Below, piece by piece: positions 35,266 to 45,800 of a stretch of 64,000 bases of DNA. How positions within the stretch are numbered: the first letter of the stretch is position 1; every line of letters begins with the position of its first letter. A program made the position numbers and the translations under genes. Source of the DNA: Planctomycetota bacterium (GTDB lineage: Bacteria; Planctomycetota; Planctomycetia; Gemmatales; Gemmataceae); the NCBI GenBank assembly GCA_021781415.1, contig JAJXWW010000163.1, positions 20,349 to 84,348 on the forward strand. Reading direction: 5' to 3'. The notes under the pieces were generated by a model. The model saw nothing but the letters and a program-made list of their open reading frames with translations, did not search any database and was not told where the DNA came from.

Positions 35266-37599
35266 CTATTCCACCGTCAGTCCTTCGATATAGCCTACAT
35301 AATCCGCGTTCACTTTTTTCTCTTTTCCTTGTGCCTCCTTCATTTTCGCTTGGAGGGCCTCGATCTCTGTCTCCAACTTATCGAGTTTCTCCAAATAGCG
35401 CTTTTGCAGAGGCGTATTGGGCGGAACCTTGTCCAGACTATTGCGAACGCGCGTTTGTTCTTGCGACACGGCGTTGTATTCCATTTGCAACACGGAAACC
35501 TCGCGCAGTGCCGCATCGACCTTGCGCTTGTGTTCGATGAGCTTCTCCACCGCCTCGCGCACTTTCGGACTCGCCTTCGCATTGCGCGCCAGCCAGGCTT
35601 GCCAACCCTCCGTGAGCTTGACCACCGAGTAACTCTGGCGATTCGTTCGCTCTTGGGCTACCTCGCGCACCAGCCCCTTGCCGGCCGGAATCTTCCACGC
35701 GAAGCGGTAGAATTCGCGAGTGCGTTCCGTCGGCTTCTCCTCGCCGACCAGGTTCCAGTCCACCTCAATCGGCTGTTCGACAATCAGAGAGCGTTCCTGA
35801 GTGGAGCGATTCTTGATGAGGTATTTCATTGTGGACTGCTGGAGGCGTGTTTCTTCGACGATGCCTTTTTCGATGCGAATTTTGGCCAAGGTTTCCGTCG
35901 AGCTTTTCGGTTCGGCCTTGATCTCGACGGCTTGATCGACGGCGAAGCTGAGCAGCCGTTCCTCATTGGCTTGCAGGTCGGGCAGCCGTGCGTCGCCAGC
36001 ATAGCTGCCACCGTCGAAGATGGACACCGGCCCTTGCATCAGCGGTTGCCCCGTCGCATTCTTCACCTTTAGGCCGCGCAGTGGGAACTTGGCGTTCACC
36101 CTTGGATTGAAAATGCTGACGCGGTTCGCCGATACTTCCTGATTGATGAGCGGCAGCATGGCCGAACGCTGACGGGCCAAGCTCAACTTCTGGTCGATGG
36201 TGTAGCGGGCCTGATCGCCGACCGTCTCGGCCAAGGCGGCGGCGTTGACGCTTTCGGTGGGATCGAGGTCGGCGATGGCGTTACCTGCTTTCTTGGCTTC
36301 CTCACGTTCCAACTCTCGTTCCTTACGACGTTGTTGCAACTGATCGTAGTTCAGCCGATTGAGTCCGGGTAGTTGACTGAAATTGTTGTTCTGGTAGCGA
36401 TTGAAGTTAGCTCCCTGAAAACCGCCCTGAAAACCGCCCTGAAAACCGCCTTGAAAGCCTCCTTGGAAACCGCCTTGCTGGCCCATTTGCTGGCCGACTT
36501 GACCGCCGAGTTGATTCAAACCCTGGCCGACTTGACCGACTGGTTGGTTGAAACCCATCCCACCCATTCCCATCATACCCATTCCGGCAAATCCGCCGAG
36601 GTTGCCGAGATTGCCTCCTTGGTTCGTCAATGGCCCCTGGTATTCCGGCGGACGCAGCGAGGCGAAGCGTTCCGGCTCGACGACGGGGCGCGGGACGAAG
36701 AGAGGTTGATACAAATCCATTTGGAACGAGATGGGTCGGCTGGAGATCAGAGCTAAGCGCACATCCTTCCAGTCTTCTTCCGTCGTGTTCTCGACGATGG
36801 CCCAGCCTTGCAAGGTCGTCTTGCCTTCCTTGTCGAGGACCAGACGATAGCTGCTCTTCCACATCGGCGCTTCGACGACATAGCCGACCTTGACCATCCT
36901 CTTGCCTTCGCCGCTGAACTGCACCGACACGCTTTTCTTTTGGCTATTGTGGGCGTTGGCTAACACATCGAGCGCGCGGCGCAGCTCGCTATCGAGAACG
37001 GCGTTGAGAAAGCGGACGCGCTGCACCGCGTTCAGGGGTACGCAGCGCATCCCTTCGGCGCAAAGCAAGTTGAGCATGTGGACCTCGCGCGGTCCCGGTT
37101 CGGTTTGCGATTCCATGCCGACGATGCTGCCGGTCATGGTGGCGGGTCCGGCATTGGCGTTCTGCATCGTCAGCTCGACCTTTTCGCCGCGGGCCTGGTT
37201 CAGCAGCTGGCCGAACGTCGGATTGCCGGTCAGATCGACGGCGAACGTCTTGAGAGTGCGTTCGATAGGTTCCTGTCCGTCGTAACTGACGGCGGTGACT
37301 TTGCCGTTGCCTAGATCTTGCAGGACGAGGCTCTTGAGCAGATCGTTGACATCGCTGGCCGTGAATTGCAAGTCCACGCGGGCCTCGCCGTCCACGCTTC
37401 CTTCGCGCTGAAAGTAGCCGACGCCGCTGTTGAAGAGAACGATGTGTCCGAGGGGCAGATTCTGTCCGGGATGGCGTTCGCTTACCCCGGCTCCAATTTC
37501 GCCCGGCTGCGGCGCGCCCGAGGACGACGAACGCCAGACGGCGAATATGGACGCGGTGACGGCCGCGACCAATACCAGATAGAAATGGTGACGACGCAT
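35266..37599 (-). CDS. Large exported DUF4139-like protein with a Gly/Gln-rich insert
   Basis: The protein has 777 residues with an N-terminal signal or anchor (YLVLVAAVTASIFAVW). Residues 45-310 and about 430-650 are beta-rich and resemble DUF4139 proteins (for example VEAPMWKSSYRLVL and GWAIVENTTEEDWKDVRLALIS). Between them lies a long flexible insert with Gly-Met-rich and NQLGGQVGQQMG segments and five tandem QGGF units, encoded by a 12-bp DNA repeat near 36410-36470. The C-terminal 110 residues form a coiled coil (KLIEHKRKVDAALREVSVLQ). GGAAGG precedes the ATG. The function is unknown; the shape suggests a surface or envelope protein. Confidence 0.8.
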   Translation of the reverse strand: MRRHHFYLVLVAAVTASIFAVWRSSSSGAPQPGEIGAGVSERHPGQNLPLGHIVLFNSGVGYFQREGSVDGEARVDLQFTASDVNDLLKSLVLQDLGNGKVTAVSYDGQEPIERTLKTFAVDLTGNPTFGQLLNQARGEKVELTMQNANAGPATMTGSIVGMESQTEPGPREVHMLNLLCAEGMRCVPLNAVQRVRFLNAVLDSELRRALDVLANAHNSQKKSVSVQFSGEGKRMVKVGYVVEAPMWKSSYRLVLDKEGKTTLQGWAIVENTTEEDWKDVRLALISSRPISFQMDLYQPLFVPRPVVEPERFASLRPPEYQGPLTNQGGNLGNLGGFAGMGMMGMGGMGFNQPVGQVGQGLNQLGGQVGQQMGQQGGFQGGFQGGFQGGFQGGFQGANFNRYQNNNFSQLPGLNRLNYDQLQQRRKERELEREEAKKAGNAIADLDPTESVNAAALAETVGDQARYTIDQKLSLARQRSAMLPLINQEVSANRVSIFNPRVNAKFPLRGLKVKNATGQPLMQGPVSIFDGGSYAGDARLPDLQANEERLLSFAVDQAVEIKAEPKSSTETLAKIRIEKGIVEETRLQQSTMKYLIKNRSTQERSLIVEQPIEVDWNLVGEEKPTERTREFYRFAWKIPAGKGLVREVAQERTNRQSYSVVKLTEGWQAWLARNAKASPKVREAVEKLIEHKRKVDAALREVSVLQMEYNAVSQEQTRVRNSLDKVPPNTPLQKRYLEKLDKLETEIEALQAKMKEAQGKEKKVNADYVGYIEGLTVE

Positions 37600-37699
37600 G
37601 ACGGCTTTCCTTCCATTTGAGGGAGAGAGAATTATCCGATTGAAGTAGGAACGATGGGATGGGCGATTCCTTGCGCGAAAAAATGACGAATGGTTTTGA

Positions 37700-37762
37700 G
37701 GAACTCGCGGAGCGGAGCGCGGGGATACCTCCCGCGCTCCGCTTCGCGTCGCGGCTAACCCA
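37700..37762. repeat. Dispersed palindromic repeat, family C
   Basis: A GC-rich palindrome with arms GCGGAGCGCGGG and CCCGCGCTCCGC and the flank TTCGCGTCGCGGCTAA. It reaches nearly to the stop of the first DUF1559 gene. A second copy, with the same following bases, ends the second DUF1559 gene (38838-38898), so the gene and repeat were duplicated together. Confidence 0.82.
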
Positions 37763-37770
37763 AGTGGATC

Positions 37771-38652
37771 TCACCAATCCGCGCCGAGGATTTCGCCGCC
37801 ATTGGGCGTCATGGCTGCCTTCCAGGTGGTGTGCGAAACGGTGGTGGACACGCTGCGCACGCTGCCGTCGCACAAGCCGGCGAGGACGATGCGATTGTAA
37901 CTGCGCAGAGCCGACACGCCGCTGACGCCGCCGCAACTCACGTCGGGCCGTTCGTCGTTGGGCCGCAGTTTGCCGTTAAATGTACCTTGTAGAAAGCGGC
38001 CATCCATCCAACTGGCACAGCGGTCTCCGGCGATGTTCTTGTCGTCTTTGAAATACTTGACGCCCGTTTCAGGTCCGGTGTTTTTGAGATCCTCTTTCTT
38101 CAAACTCACATACTGTCGCCGAACATCGGTCGCCTGCTTTTTCCCATCGCCCTTGAGCGTCTCGCCGATGGCGACCGTGTTGCTCGTGCCATCGGTAATG
38201 CCGGCGAGCTTCGTTTTGGAGTTGAGGTAGAAAATTAAGTCGTTGAAGAGGTAGCTGGTCGGCCCCCATTCGGGATTGACGCGATCCACGAAATCGGAAG
38301 GGTTGACCAAAACCTTGAAGGACAACCCCCGCACTTTGGCATTGGCATCGTCGTCGATGGATTTCTTGAAATTGATCAGGTTATAGGCGTTCTGTTGCTC
38401 CATGAAGGGTAAGAGCCGACTGGTCGCCGAGAAGTGTTTATCATCTACGCCAGATGGAAACACCCTATAGACGGATTCGTAATTGAGTATACCCAGGTTG
38501 ATTTGCTTGAGATTGTTCATCGACTGCGTTCGTGCCGCCGCTTCGCGCACCTTTTGTACGGCTGGAAGCAAGAGGCCGATGAGGATGGCGATAATGGCAA
38601 TCACCACCAGAAGTTGAAAGAGCGTGAAAGCGGATCGTTTTTGTCGTTGCAT
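37771..38652 (-). CDS. DUF1559 prepilin-like protein, copy 1
   Basis: The protein has 293 residues and begins [20 protein letters not shown], a type IV prepilin-like N-terminal helix, followed by the DUF1559 domain typical of planctomycetes ([15 protein letters not shown], then [10 protein letters not shown] and the C-terminal [10 protein letters not shown]). Residue before the helix is Ala, not Gly, and the usual Glu at position 5 of the mature protein is Gln. It may be a minor pseudopilin or surface protein. I chose ATG 38652, preceded by GGGAGGAACGCAC. A close paralogue lies directly upstream. Confidence 0.9.
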   Translation of the reverse strand: MQRQKRSAFTLFQLLVVIAIIAILIGLLLPAVQKVREAAARTQSMNNLKQINLGILNYESVYRVFPSGVDDKHFSATSRLLPFMEQQNAYNLINFKKSIDDDANAKVRGLSFKVLVNPSDFVDRVNPEWGPTSYLFNDLIFYLNSKTKLAGITDGTSNTVAIGETLKGDGKKQATDVRRQYVSLKKEDLKNTGPETGVKYFKDDKNIAGDRCASWMDGRFLQGTFNGKLRPNDERPDVSCGGVSGVSALRSYNRIVLAGLCDGSVRSVSTTVSHTTWKAAMTPNGGEILGADW

Positions 38653-38697
38653 GTGCGTTCCTCCCATTTGTTTGAGTTCTGAGAAGCTGTCCGATAA

Positions 38698-38898
38698 GCC
38701 CCTCTCCCCCTGTACTCAGGGGGAGAGGGGTTGGGGTGAGGGGGTTATTTTTCCGCATATTCTCGCCCCTCACCCCCGACCCCTCTCCCCTGAGTACAGG
38801 GGAGAGGGGGGCTTTGCGGATAGTCTCTTAGTTTTAGGGTTAGCCGCGAAGCGGAGCGCGGGAGCGATCCTCGCGCTCCGCTTCGCGTCGCGGCTAAG
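38698..38898. repeat. Dispersed repeats, families B and C, between the two DUF1559 genes
   Basis: Inverted copies of the family B repeat (38698-38742 and 38763-38818) are followed by a family C palindrome (38838-38898). The same order C-B is found after plsY at 2843-3020, in the opposite orientation. The composite arrangement suggests that the two families move or are duplicated together. Confidence 0.8.
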
Positions 38899-38909
38899 CC
38901 AAGTGGATC

Positions 38910-39794
38910 TCACCAATCCGTGCCGAGGGGCATGCCGTCGTTGGGGTCCAGGGCGTATTGCCAAGTGGTCTTCGAGATGCTGTTCTTCACGGGGCGAACG
39001 CTGCCGTCGCCGATGCCGACGAAGACGGAGTCGCCGAAGCTGCGAAGTGCCGACACGCCGCTGACTCCGCCGCAGCTCACATCGGGCCTTTTGTCGTTGG
39101 GAAGCAGCCGTCCGTTGAACGTGCCTTGCAGAAAGCGGCCGTCCATCCAACTGGCGCAGCGATCCTCCGCGATATTCTTGTCGTCTCTGAAATACCTTAC
39201 GCCGGTATCCGGTCCCGTCTTCTTGAGATCGTCCTCTTTCAAGAGAACGTACTGTCGGCGAACATCGGGTATTTTGTTCTTCTTGTCGCCTTTGAGCGTC
39301 TCGCCGACAACGATGGTGTTGCTGGTGCCATCGGGGAATGAAGCGGGGATGCGCGACTTGGAGTTGAGGGAAAACAGTTTGTCGTTCAAGAGATAGTTCG
39401 TAGCGCCCCACTCTTCCTTTACCGAGGCGACGGGATCGGAGTCGCTGAGGAAGACCTTGATTTTCGTCTTCCGCGCTTCGGCGTTGGCCTCGTTGTCGAT
39501 GTTTTTCTTGAAGTCGATCTTGTTGAAGACATTCGTTTGCTCGATGAATGGGAGCAGCTTGCTAGTGGCCGAGAAGTGGTTGTCGTCGACACCCGGAGGC
39601 AAAAGGCCGTAGGTGTCGTTGTAGTTGTGCAGCGACAAGCCCAGTTGTTTGAGATTGTTCATGGCCTTGGCTTGTTCGGCGGCGAGGCGAGCTTTCAGGA
39701 TGGCCGGTATCAGCAGAGCGAACAACAAAAGCAAGATGGCCAGCACGACCAAGAGCTGAAAGAGGGTGAACGCGAAACGGCGGCGCTGGTTCAT
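38910..39794 (-). CDS. DUF1559 prepilin-like protein, copy 2
   Basis: The protein has 294 residues and is about 50-60% identical by eye to copy 1 over its whole length (for example [18 protein letters not shown] and [16 protein letters not shown] in both). The N-terminal helix reads [15 protein letters not shown], with the same Ala-Phe junction and the same Gln in place of the usual Glu. This is probably the older partner of a tandem duplication, and both point the same way. GGAG precedes the ATG at 39794. The role is inferred only from the family: surface or type II/IV secretion pseudopilin. Confidence 0.9.
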   Translation of the reverse strand: MNQRRRFAFTLFQLLVVLAILLLLFALLIPAILKARLAAEQAKAMNNLKQLGLSLHNYNDTYGLLPPGVDDNHFSATSKLLPFIEQTNVFNKIDFKKNIDNEANAEARKTKIKVFLSDSDPVASVKEEWGATNYLLNDKLFSLNSKSRIPASFPDGTSNTIVVGETLKGDKKNKIPDVRRQYVLLKEDDLKKTGPDTGVRYFRDDKNIAEDRCASWMDGRFLQGTFNGRLLPNDKRPDVSCGGVSGVSALRSFGDSVFVGIGDGSVRPVKNSISKTTWQYALDPNDGMPLGTDW

Positions 39795-39965
39795 GGGGAG
39801 ACTCCTTATCCGATGGGCCGACTCGCCAGTCCGTTAGGGACGACCTATTGGGGCGCGGCGAGAGGTCGATACACCACCTAGGATTATTTTCGCTGGCGCG
39901 GCGGAAAGCAAGTACAAAAGGGAGTCGATGCGATATTGGGCCACCGGCGAACGGAGGGCGTCGGC

Positions 39966-41378
39966 TCACGGATGCCCGGCAGATCGGGGGGCTGACGCCC
40001 CACGTTCGCCGACGAGATGATCCTTGCGTACTTCCAGAATGGCCTCGGCGGCGCGTTCGCGGGAGGAGATACCCGGCTGGGGAAACAAGCCGCCGCCGAG
40101 GATGAATGCCGACAGCGTTAACACGACGAGGCGTTCGCGCGGGGTGATGTTCAGCGATACCGACGAGGTGTGGCGCGCTCCGGTAAACAGAAGCAGATAG
40201 ACGCGGAGGATCGCGATGCCGTTGAGTGTGGCGGTGGCGATGACGGCGAGTCCGACGAAAAGATGGACGCCAGACGCCCCCTCGACGAGGAGATCGGCGG
40301 CGACGAATCCGAGCGTTCCGGGGAAGCCGATGCTGGCCAAGCCGGTTAGAAGGAAGGACACGGCCAACATCGGCGAATGCTCGTACAGTCCGCGATGTTG
40401 GCGCGGCGACAGCCAACCGAATCGGCTTTCCACCGCTCGCAGAACCAGTCCGAATCCGCCCAACGACAACAGGACCGCAAACCACAGCGAAAGTGCGCCG
40501 GTCAGAGAAACGGTCGTGTGCAATTGCAGTCCCACGAGAACCAGCGAGGCGTGACTGAGGAAAAAGTAGGCGAAAAAGCGGCGCAGATCGCGCTGGACGA
40601 GACCCATGCTGGCGGCGTAAAAGGCCGTCGTCAGCGAGAGCAGCCCCAGCCCGGATAGCAGCCAATCCGGAGCGATGGGTAGAACGAGGCGGATGGCCGC
40701 ATACACCCCGGACAGCGGAATGACGTACAAGAGCGCGATGCCCAGCGAGGCTTGCTCGAACCAATCGGTGATCCAGCAGTGAAAGGGCACGACGCCGCAG
40801 CGGATGAGGACGGCGGCTAACAAGACGATGGCCGCGGGGGTTCCGCTCGGCAACAGAGTGCCCAGCCACAACAGAGCGACGAACAGGCTCATGTGCAGAA
40901 CGTAGACGCGCGCGGGCCGTCTTCGATTGATCAGTTCCACCAACGGCAGGACGGCTCCCAGCGTCAGCAGAACCACCAAGACGAGCGGTTCCTTACAAGC
41001 GAATTTGGCGAGGTGAAAGGCTTCGGCGCTGAGCGACCAAGTCAACGAGAAGCTGCGCATGCGCGTCCGTGCCGTGGCCAACGCCGTCAAGAAATGCAGC
41101 AAGGCCACGGCGGGCAATAGGGGAGCGTTTAACTCGTCTAATCCGAGATAGGGTCGGCCAAACAGAATCGTTTGCAGGTTCCACTCGGGATAGGTGGCTT
41201 CCGGCGTTTGCAGCAAGAAACCGAGCGAGGCCGCGCTCGCGCAGACGAACACCAGTCCGGTAAGAGCGACGCCCCAGCGCCAGGCACGATCGAGATTTCT
41301 TACCCTGTTGACGGCGAGAGAACCTACGAGGGCCAGGAGAATGGCGGCTTCCAACCAAGGCAACGGCAACACGATCAT
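39966..41378 (-). CDS. NuoM/MrpD-like proton-conducting membrane subunit
   Basis: The protein has 470 residues and about fourteen hydrophobic segments, with the antiporter-family core (VLIRCGVVPFHCWITDWFEQAS, then YFFLSHASLVLVGLQ). Such proteins carry protons in complex I and Mrp antiporters. The ATG overlaps the stop of the dabB gene by four bases, so it is coupled to the DabAB operon as a third subunit. The last 20 residues look like translated repeat DNA (GERGASAPRSAGHP), since the underlying bases resemble family A. The frame is open upstream to 42011, but that part overlaps dabB in another frame. Confidence 0.85.
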   Translation of the reverse strand: MIVLPLPWLEAAILLALVGSLAVNRVRNLDRAWRWGVALTGLVFVCASAASLGFLLQTPEATYPEWNLQTILFGRPYLGLDELNAPLLPAVALLHFLTALATARTRMRSFSLTWSLSAEAFHLAKFACKEPLVLVVLLTLGAVLPLVELINRRRPARVYVLHMSLFVALLWLGTLLPSGTPAAIVLLAAVLIRCGVVPFHCWITDWFEQASLGIALLYVIPLSGVYAAIRLVLPIAPDWLLSGLGLLSLTTAFYAASMGLVQRDLRRFFAYFFLSHASLVLVGLQLHTTVSLTGALSLWFAVLLSLGGFGLVLRAVESRFGWLSPRQHRGLYEHSPMLAVSFLLTGLASIGFPGTLGFVAADLLVEGASGVHLFVGLAVIATATLNGIAILRVYLLLFTGARHTSSVSLNITPRERLVVLTLSAFILGGGLFPQPGISSRERAAEAILEVRKDHLVGERGASAPRSAGHP

Positions 41379-42763
41379 GTCACCTCTTCCATGCCGAGCG
41401 ACGGCGTTTTGCTCTCGTCCTCCGCGCCGGAGCGGTTGCCTTGCAGCCAGCCGGTCCAGGCGCGTTCCAACTCGTCGCAACGGCGAAAGACGCGAACGAA
41501 AGGGAGAACGAAACAGGTTAGTAGAAATGAATCGAGATAGGCGCGCTCGAAGGCGAAGCGATAAATCCGAGCGAGCGTGTCGGGCTTTGCCCATCGTAGA
41601 AACGGTGGCGGAGCGTGGGTCAAGTGTTTGCCCAGAGCGTTTTCCAAGCCGTGATAATCGTGCAGCAGCGACGGGGCGCGGATAAATTGCAGTGTCCGCA
41701 AGCAAGCGTGGCCGAGCAAATGCACCAGAGCGAGGTAGCGAAATCCCAGCCCGATCTCGGCAACGATGACGCCGACCTGCGATAGCGAGGCGAACGACAA
41801 GATCGCCTTGATGTCCGTCTGCACCCTGCCGATGAGATAAGCCAGTCCCGCCGTCGCCAATCCCAGTACGACGAGAACCGCCCCCAGCGCCGGCGAGCAG
41901 TCGATCAGCGGACTGACGCGCAGCAGCAAGAAGGCCCCCAGATGAACGGACAACGCGCCGTAAAAAACGGCGCTGGACGGCGTCGGTCCCTCCATGGCGC
42001 GCGGTAGCCAACCGCAGAAGGGAATCAGTCCCGATTTGCCGGCGGCGGCGATCAGCAGCAGCAGACCGACGACGAACGCCTCAGTCCCGGTCGCCGACGC
42101 CTGCCCTTCCGGCCACGCTGCCTCGCCGAGCAGTCGGTGAAAATCGCCCCTTCCCGTCATGTGATGCAAGACTACGGCGGCCAGCAACAGGGCCGCATCC
42201 GAAACCCGATACACGCTCCAGATCCACAAGCCATTCCGCGCCGGGCCGAGCCGCTCTTGATAGAAGGCTACCAACAGAGCGGAAGAGAGACCGACCAATT
42301 CCCAGCCGAGAAACAGGGTCTCAATTGTCCCCGATAACGAAGCCACGATCATGCCGAGCAAGAATACGGCATAGAGAACGAAAAAGCGGTTGTACCCGGC
42401 TTCCCGGTGCATGTAGCGTTCGGCGAACGAAGCGATGGTTCCCGAGAGAACGAAAGACAACAAGGCGAACGGGACCGACAGCCGATCGAACACGAACTTG
42501 ACCGTGACGTGAAAGTCCTCCGTCTCCACCCATCGCCCCAGCACCACAACCACGTGGCGCTTGCCGGATATTAGCATGAGGACCAACACCCCCAGGCAAG
42601 CGAGCAACCCGATGCCGATGGCCGCGCGAATCGCCTTGGTCGTGGCCGACTCGGTAAGCCGCCGATCCAGCAGCGACGCGATGCCGAGAAACAGAACCAG
42701 CGCCAACGGAGCGGCAATTGCCAATCCACCCAACCACGACATCGCAATATTGAGATCGGACAC
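41375..42763 (-). CDS. dabB: DabB-like (NuoL-type) membrane subunit of an inorganic-carbon transporter
   Basis: The protein has 462 residues with the NuoL/MrpA-like antiporter fold: FAERYMHREAGYNRFFVLYAVF, LFLGWELVGLSSALLVAFY (Glu), AAAGKSGLIPFCGWLPRAMEGPTPSSAVFYG (Lys) and LSFASLSQVGVI. It is encoded directly after dabA, and such pairs form the energy-coupled CO2/bicarbonate uptake complex DAB (MpsAB in staphylococci). I chose GTG 42763, with GAGGG six bases before it. An upstream open frame overlaps dabA and has no homology. DabB is expected to pass the protons or sodium ions that drive DabA. Confidence 0.88.
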   Translation of the reverse strand: MSDLNIAMSWLGGLAIAAPLALVLFLGIASLLDRRLTESATTKAIRAAIGIGLLACLGVLVLMLISGKRHVVVVLGRWVETEDFHVTVKFVFDRLSVPFALLSFVLSGTIASFAERYMHREAGYNRFFVLYAVFLLGMIVASLSGTIETLFLGWELVGLSSALLVAFYQERLGPARNGLWIWSVYRVSDAALLLAAVVLHHMTGRGDFHRLLGEAAWPEGQASATGTEAFVVGLLLLIAAAGKSGLIPFCGWLPRAMEGPTPSSAVFYGALSVHLGAFLLLRVSPLIDCSPALGAVLVVLGLATAGLAYLIGRVQTDIKAILSFASLSQVGVIVAEIGLGFRYLALVHLLGHACLRTLQFIRAPSLLHDYHGLENALGKHLTHAPPPFLRWAKPDTLARIYRFAFERAYLDSFLLTCFVLPFVRVFRRCDELERAWTGWLQGNRSGAEDESKTPSLGMEEVT

Positions 42764-42803
42764 GAATCCCTCTTTCGATAAATCGTCCGGGCGAGCGAGA
42801 GGC

Positions 42804-45800
42804 TTACGTCTCCCGCTCGATGGGTTCGATCCGAGCGAAATCCAGATGATCGCGCCAGCCGCGATACCAGGCCAAGGACGAGGCGGCGCGGGGCAACGAT
42901 CGGGTTCGCGGCTCGTGGAGATGGAATCGGCCGTCTCGATACACGCTGACGCGCCGAGTTCGCGGATGCAGCAGGGCGAGATGCACCCAGCCGTTGCGAC
43001 ACAAGCGGCCAATCGTTTCGTCGCGTTCTAGGATGCCGAGCATCACTTCGGGGGTGGTCTCGATGATGTTCAGGAGACGTATCGGCTCGTGAATTTCCAC
43101 CATTTGCCAGGGCAAGCCGGTGCGCAGATCGCTGGCCGCACCGTCCATGACGCCAAGGAGGGCGGAGATGTTGTGCGGCAGCTTCGTGCCGCTGCCCCAC
43201 CCGCGGTTATCGACGTAGGAAAAGTAATACTCCAAATTGATTCCGGCACAGACGGGTAAGACGGCGCGCAAGACGCGAGTCAACACCGAAGCGTCCTCGT
43301 CGTCCTGAGTCGGGTCGTAAGAAGCCAAAAAGGCTCGGCGATCGAGAAACAGACCGCGCGTCGCCAGGCGGCGTCCGACGATGCACAGCGCGTCGGTGGC
43401 ATGGCCGCACTCCGGGCGAGGTTGCGCCAGATCTTCCGAACGCGCTTCGACGTGCCGTTGCGCTTCCGACAATGTCAGACTCAGCGGAGCAGAAAGGAAG
43501 CGACGACAGCGTTCGTGCGCATTGCGTTCGCAGGCCGTCGCCAAGTCGCGCCGTGCCGCCTCGAAATCCTGTCGATGCGATTCGGGCAGCCGGTCTAGGT
43601 CGAAGAACTCGATAGAATCGTTGCAGGTGTTGTGACAGCCGGCGACGAAGAGTGTGTCGTTTGGGACGACCAGGCCGCGTTCTTCGAGCCGTCGGCGCAC
43701 GCCTGGCGCGTTGAGGATACTCGCCATGGCGCGGGCGTTCGGTCCACCCGAGGCACCGCCGCACGCGCCGCAGTTGTACGCCGAATTATATGGGTTGTTC
43801 AGACTCTCCGAACCGTGGCCGATCAGCAGAACCAGACGAGAAAACCGCGCGGTCACGCCCATATCGCGGAGAAGCTGCTCCGCACGGTCGCTCATTTCCT
43901 GTTCGCTAAAGCCCCATCCTCGATCCTCTGGCCCTGGAGGAGCATCGCCGCGCTCCAGGCGCAAGCGCGTGCGCGGCGGAGTCCGTACCCAGCCTCCGAA
44001 TCGCTCGCGCAGCCGTGCCGTCCAACGCGGCGACAGAATGCGCGCCACCAACGGCAACGATGCCAACACGCCCAGCGACAGGGTGAGAAACGCGCCGACG
44101 AAAAAGGCGAGCGTGGCATCGTGAACGCGATGCGCCATCGAACCGAGAAGCCGCCGGGCGCGCGTGCGGCGCTCGAACTCGTCGCGACAGTCGGCGGTCG
44201 CCTGCTCGGCCACCCAATGTTGCGGACGAATCACCACGGGACAAACGGGAATGAAAGCGGCATCCGTCGCGCCGCGATAGTACATGGCCATGTGAAAAAA
44301 GCCGGCCACGCTCTCCGTCTCCACGTCGTTCGCCGCTTCTTCCAGATGCCGCCGCAGCGACTCCTCTCGTTCGTCGATGCAAAAGACGGCTTGGAAACGC
44401 GGCGGAGCCGCGCCGCGCGCCGGTTCCGCCGCGTGCAAAGCCAAGGTGTCCAAGGCGCGATCGTAGAAGTGCTTTTCGTAGGCGCGATGAAAGATGCGTC
44501 TTCTCTCCCATTCGGAGAACGACTCGATCTCCCGAAGCAGCTCCGTCCACTCCTCCGCTCCCATTCGAGCCAATCGTTCGGGCGTCCACCCGAGAAGCTG
44601 CGCGAGTTGAAAGACGAGAAAGGCGCGCGGTTCGACGGCGGGCGGACTCGGTGGCCCCAGGCGTTTCCGCGCCGCGTCGCGCAGTTCTCGCAACGGCCCA
44701 GAGAACGCCATCGCTTGGCGAGCCGTTTCGGTCAAGACACAGCGTTCCAAAATCAGCCGTGCCGCAACGTATTCCACGAGGCTCCCTTGGGGCGCGGCGT
44801 GAGCCACCCGGTCGCCCCGCAGCTCCATCTGTCGAATCATGCCGGCCCAGCCGCGCAGGGCCAATAGGGTCGCGGCCAGGTAATCGTAACGCTCCGTTTC
44901 GTCGACGCCGAGCATGTCCAACGATTCGCGGATCGAATCCAACGGCCCCGTTTTCTCTTGTTTCAGTCGGCATAACTCCGCGCGCAAAGTGCGCCGCCAG
45001 CTTTGGCTCGGTCCCGACTTTTGGCGATACAAGGTCGAAAAAGCCGCGAAAAATCCTTCGTCGCGCCGCGGCAATCGCCAGCGCGTCAACCCCTGATCGA
45101 CGAAGGCGGCACAAAAGCGAATGAACTCGTCGTTTACGAGCCAATCGGCATCCGCGCCGGTCGCGGCCAATAACCAATCGCGGTGGCGAATCGGCTCCGA
45201 AGTGCGGGGCGCGAACGAGGGCACGCCAGCCACGCCTCGACAACACGTCGCCCACAGCGCCCGCAGGGTGAACTCTTCCCACTCGGCCTCGCTCCAATTC
45301 TCCACCTTGGATTCGTCGAGCCGGTCGAAGATGCCGCGCAACATCGAAGCGAAGGGCGGATCGCCGCCCGATTTACCGTTGTAGCGGAGATCGCGCAAGA
45401 ACCAGCGGCGCGTCTCGGCGATCAACGGTTCGCGCACGGTTGAAGCGACGCCGGCGCGGATGCGGCGCAGAGCGTCCGTCTCGGCGACGAACCAAACGAG
45501 TTCCTCGGTAGGCCCCGTGCGCAGCGGAGACTGGAGCATGGCCAGACGAAGGTTGAGACGGCTGCACAGATCGACGATTTTTTCCTCCGCCGCCTCTTTC
45601 AAATCGTCGCGCAGCACCTCCCATAAATCACCGAACCGAATCCGCCCGCGAACCAACTCTTGGCGAAAGCGATCTTCGGTCAGATACGGCTGGCAGCCAA
45701 ACAACTCGGCCCCTTGTTTCACGGCATCGACGAACGGCATGTCCTCGAAGGCGTGCAGGGTATTGTGGTGAATAAAGACTGTGATCGGTCCCTGGGAAGG

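Noticed and set aside
36410..36470. Short tandem repeats as a possible CRISPR or satellite
   Set aside because: They are a 12-bp in-frame repeat encoding QGGF inside a long gene.
43632..44867. Long plus-strand open frame of 411 codons opposite dabA
   Set aside because: dabA on the minus strand has all family motifs; the opposite frame is a GC-rich shadow without ribosome binding site or homology.
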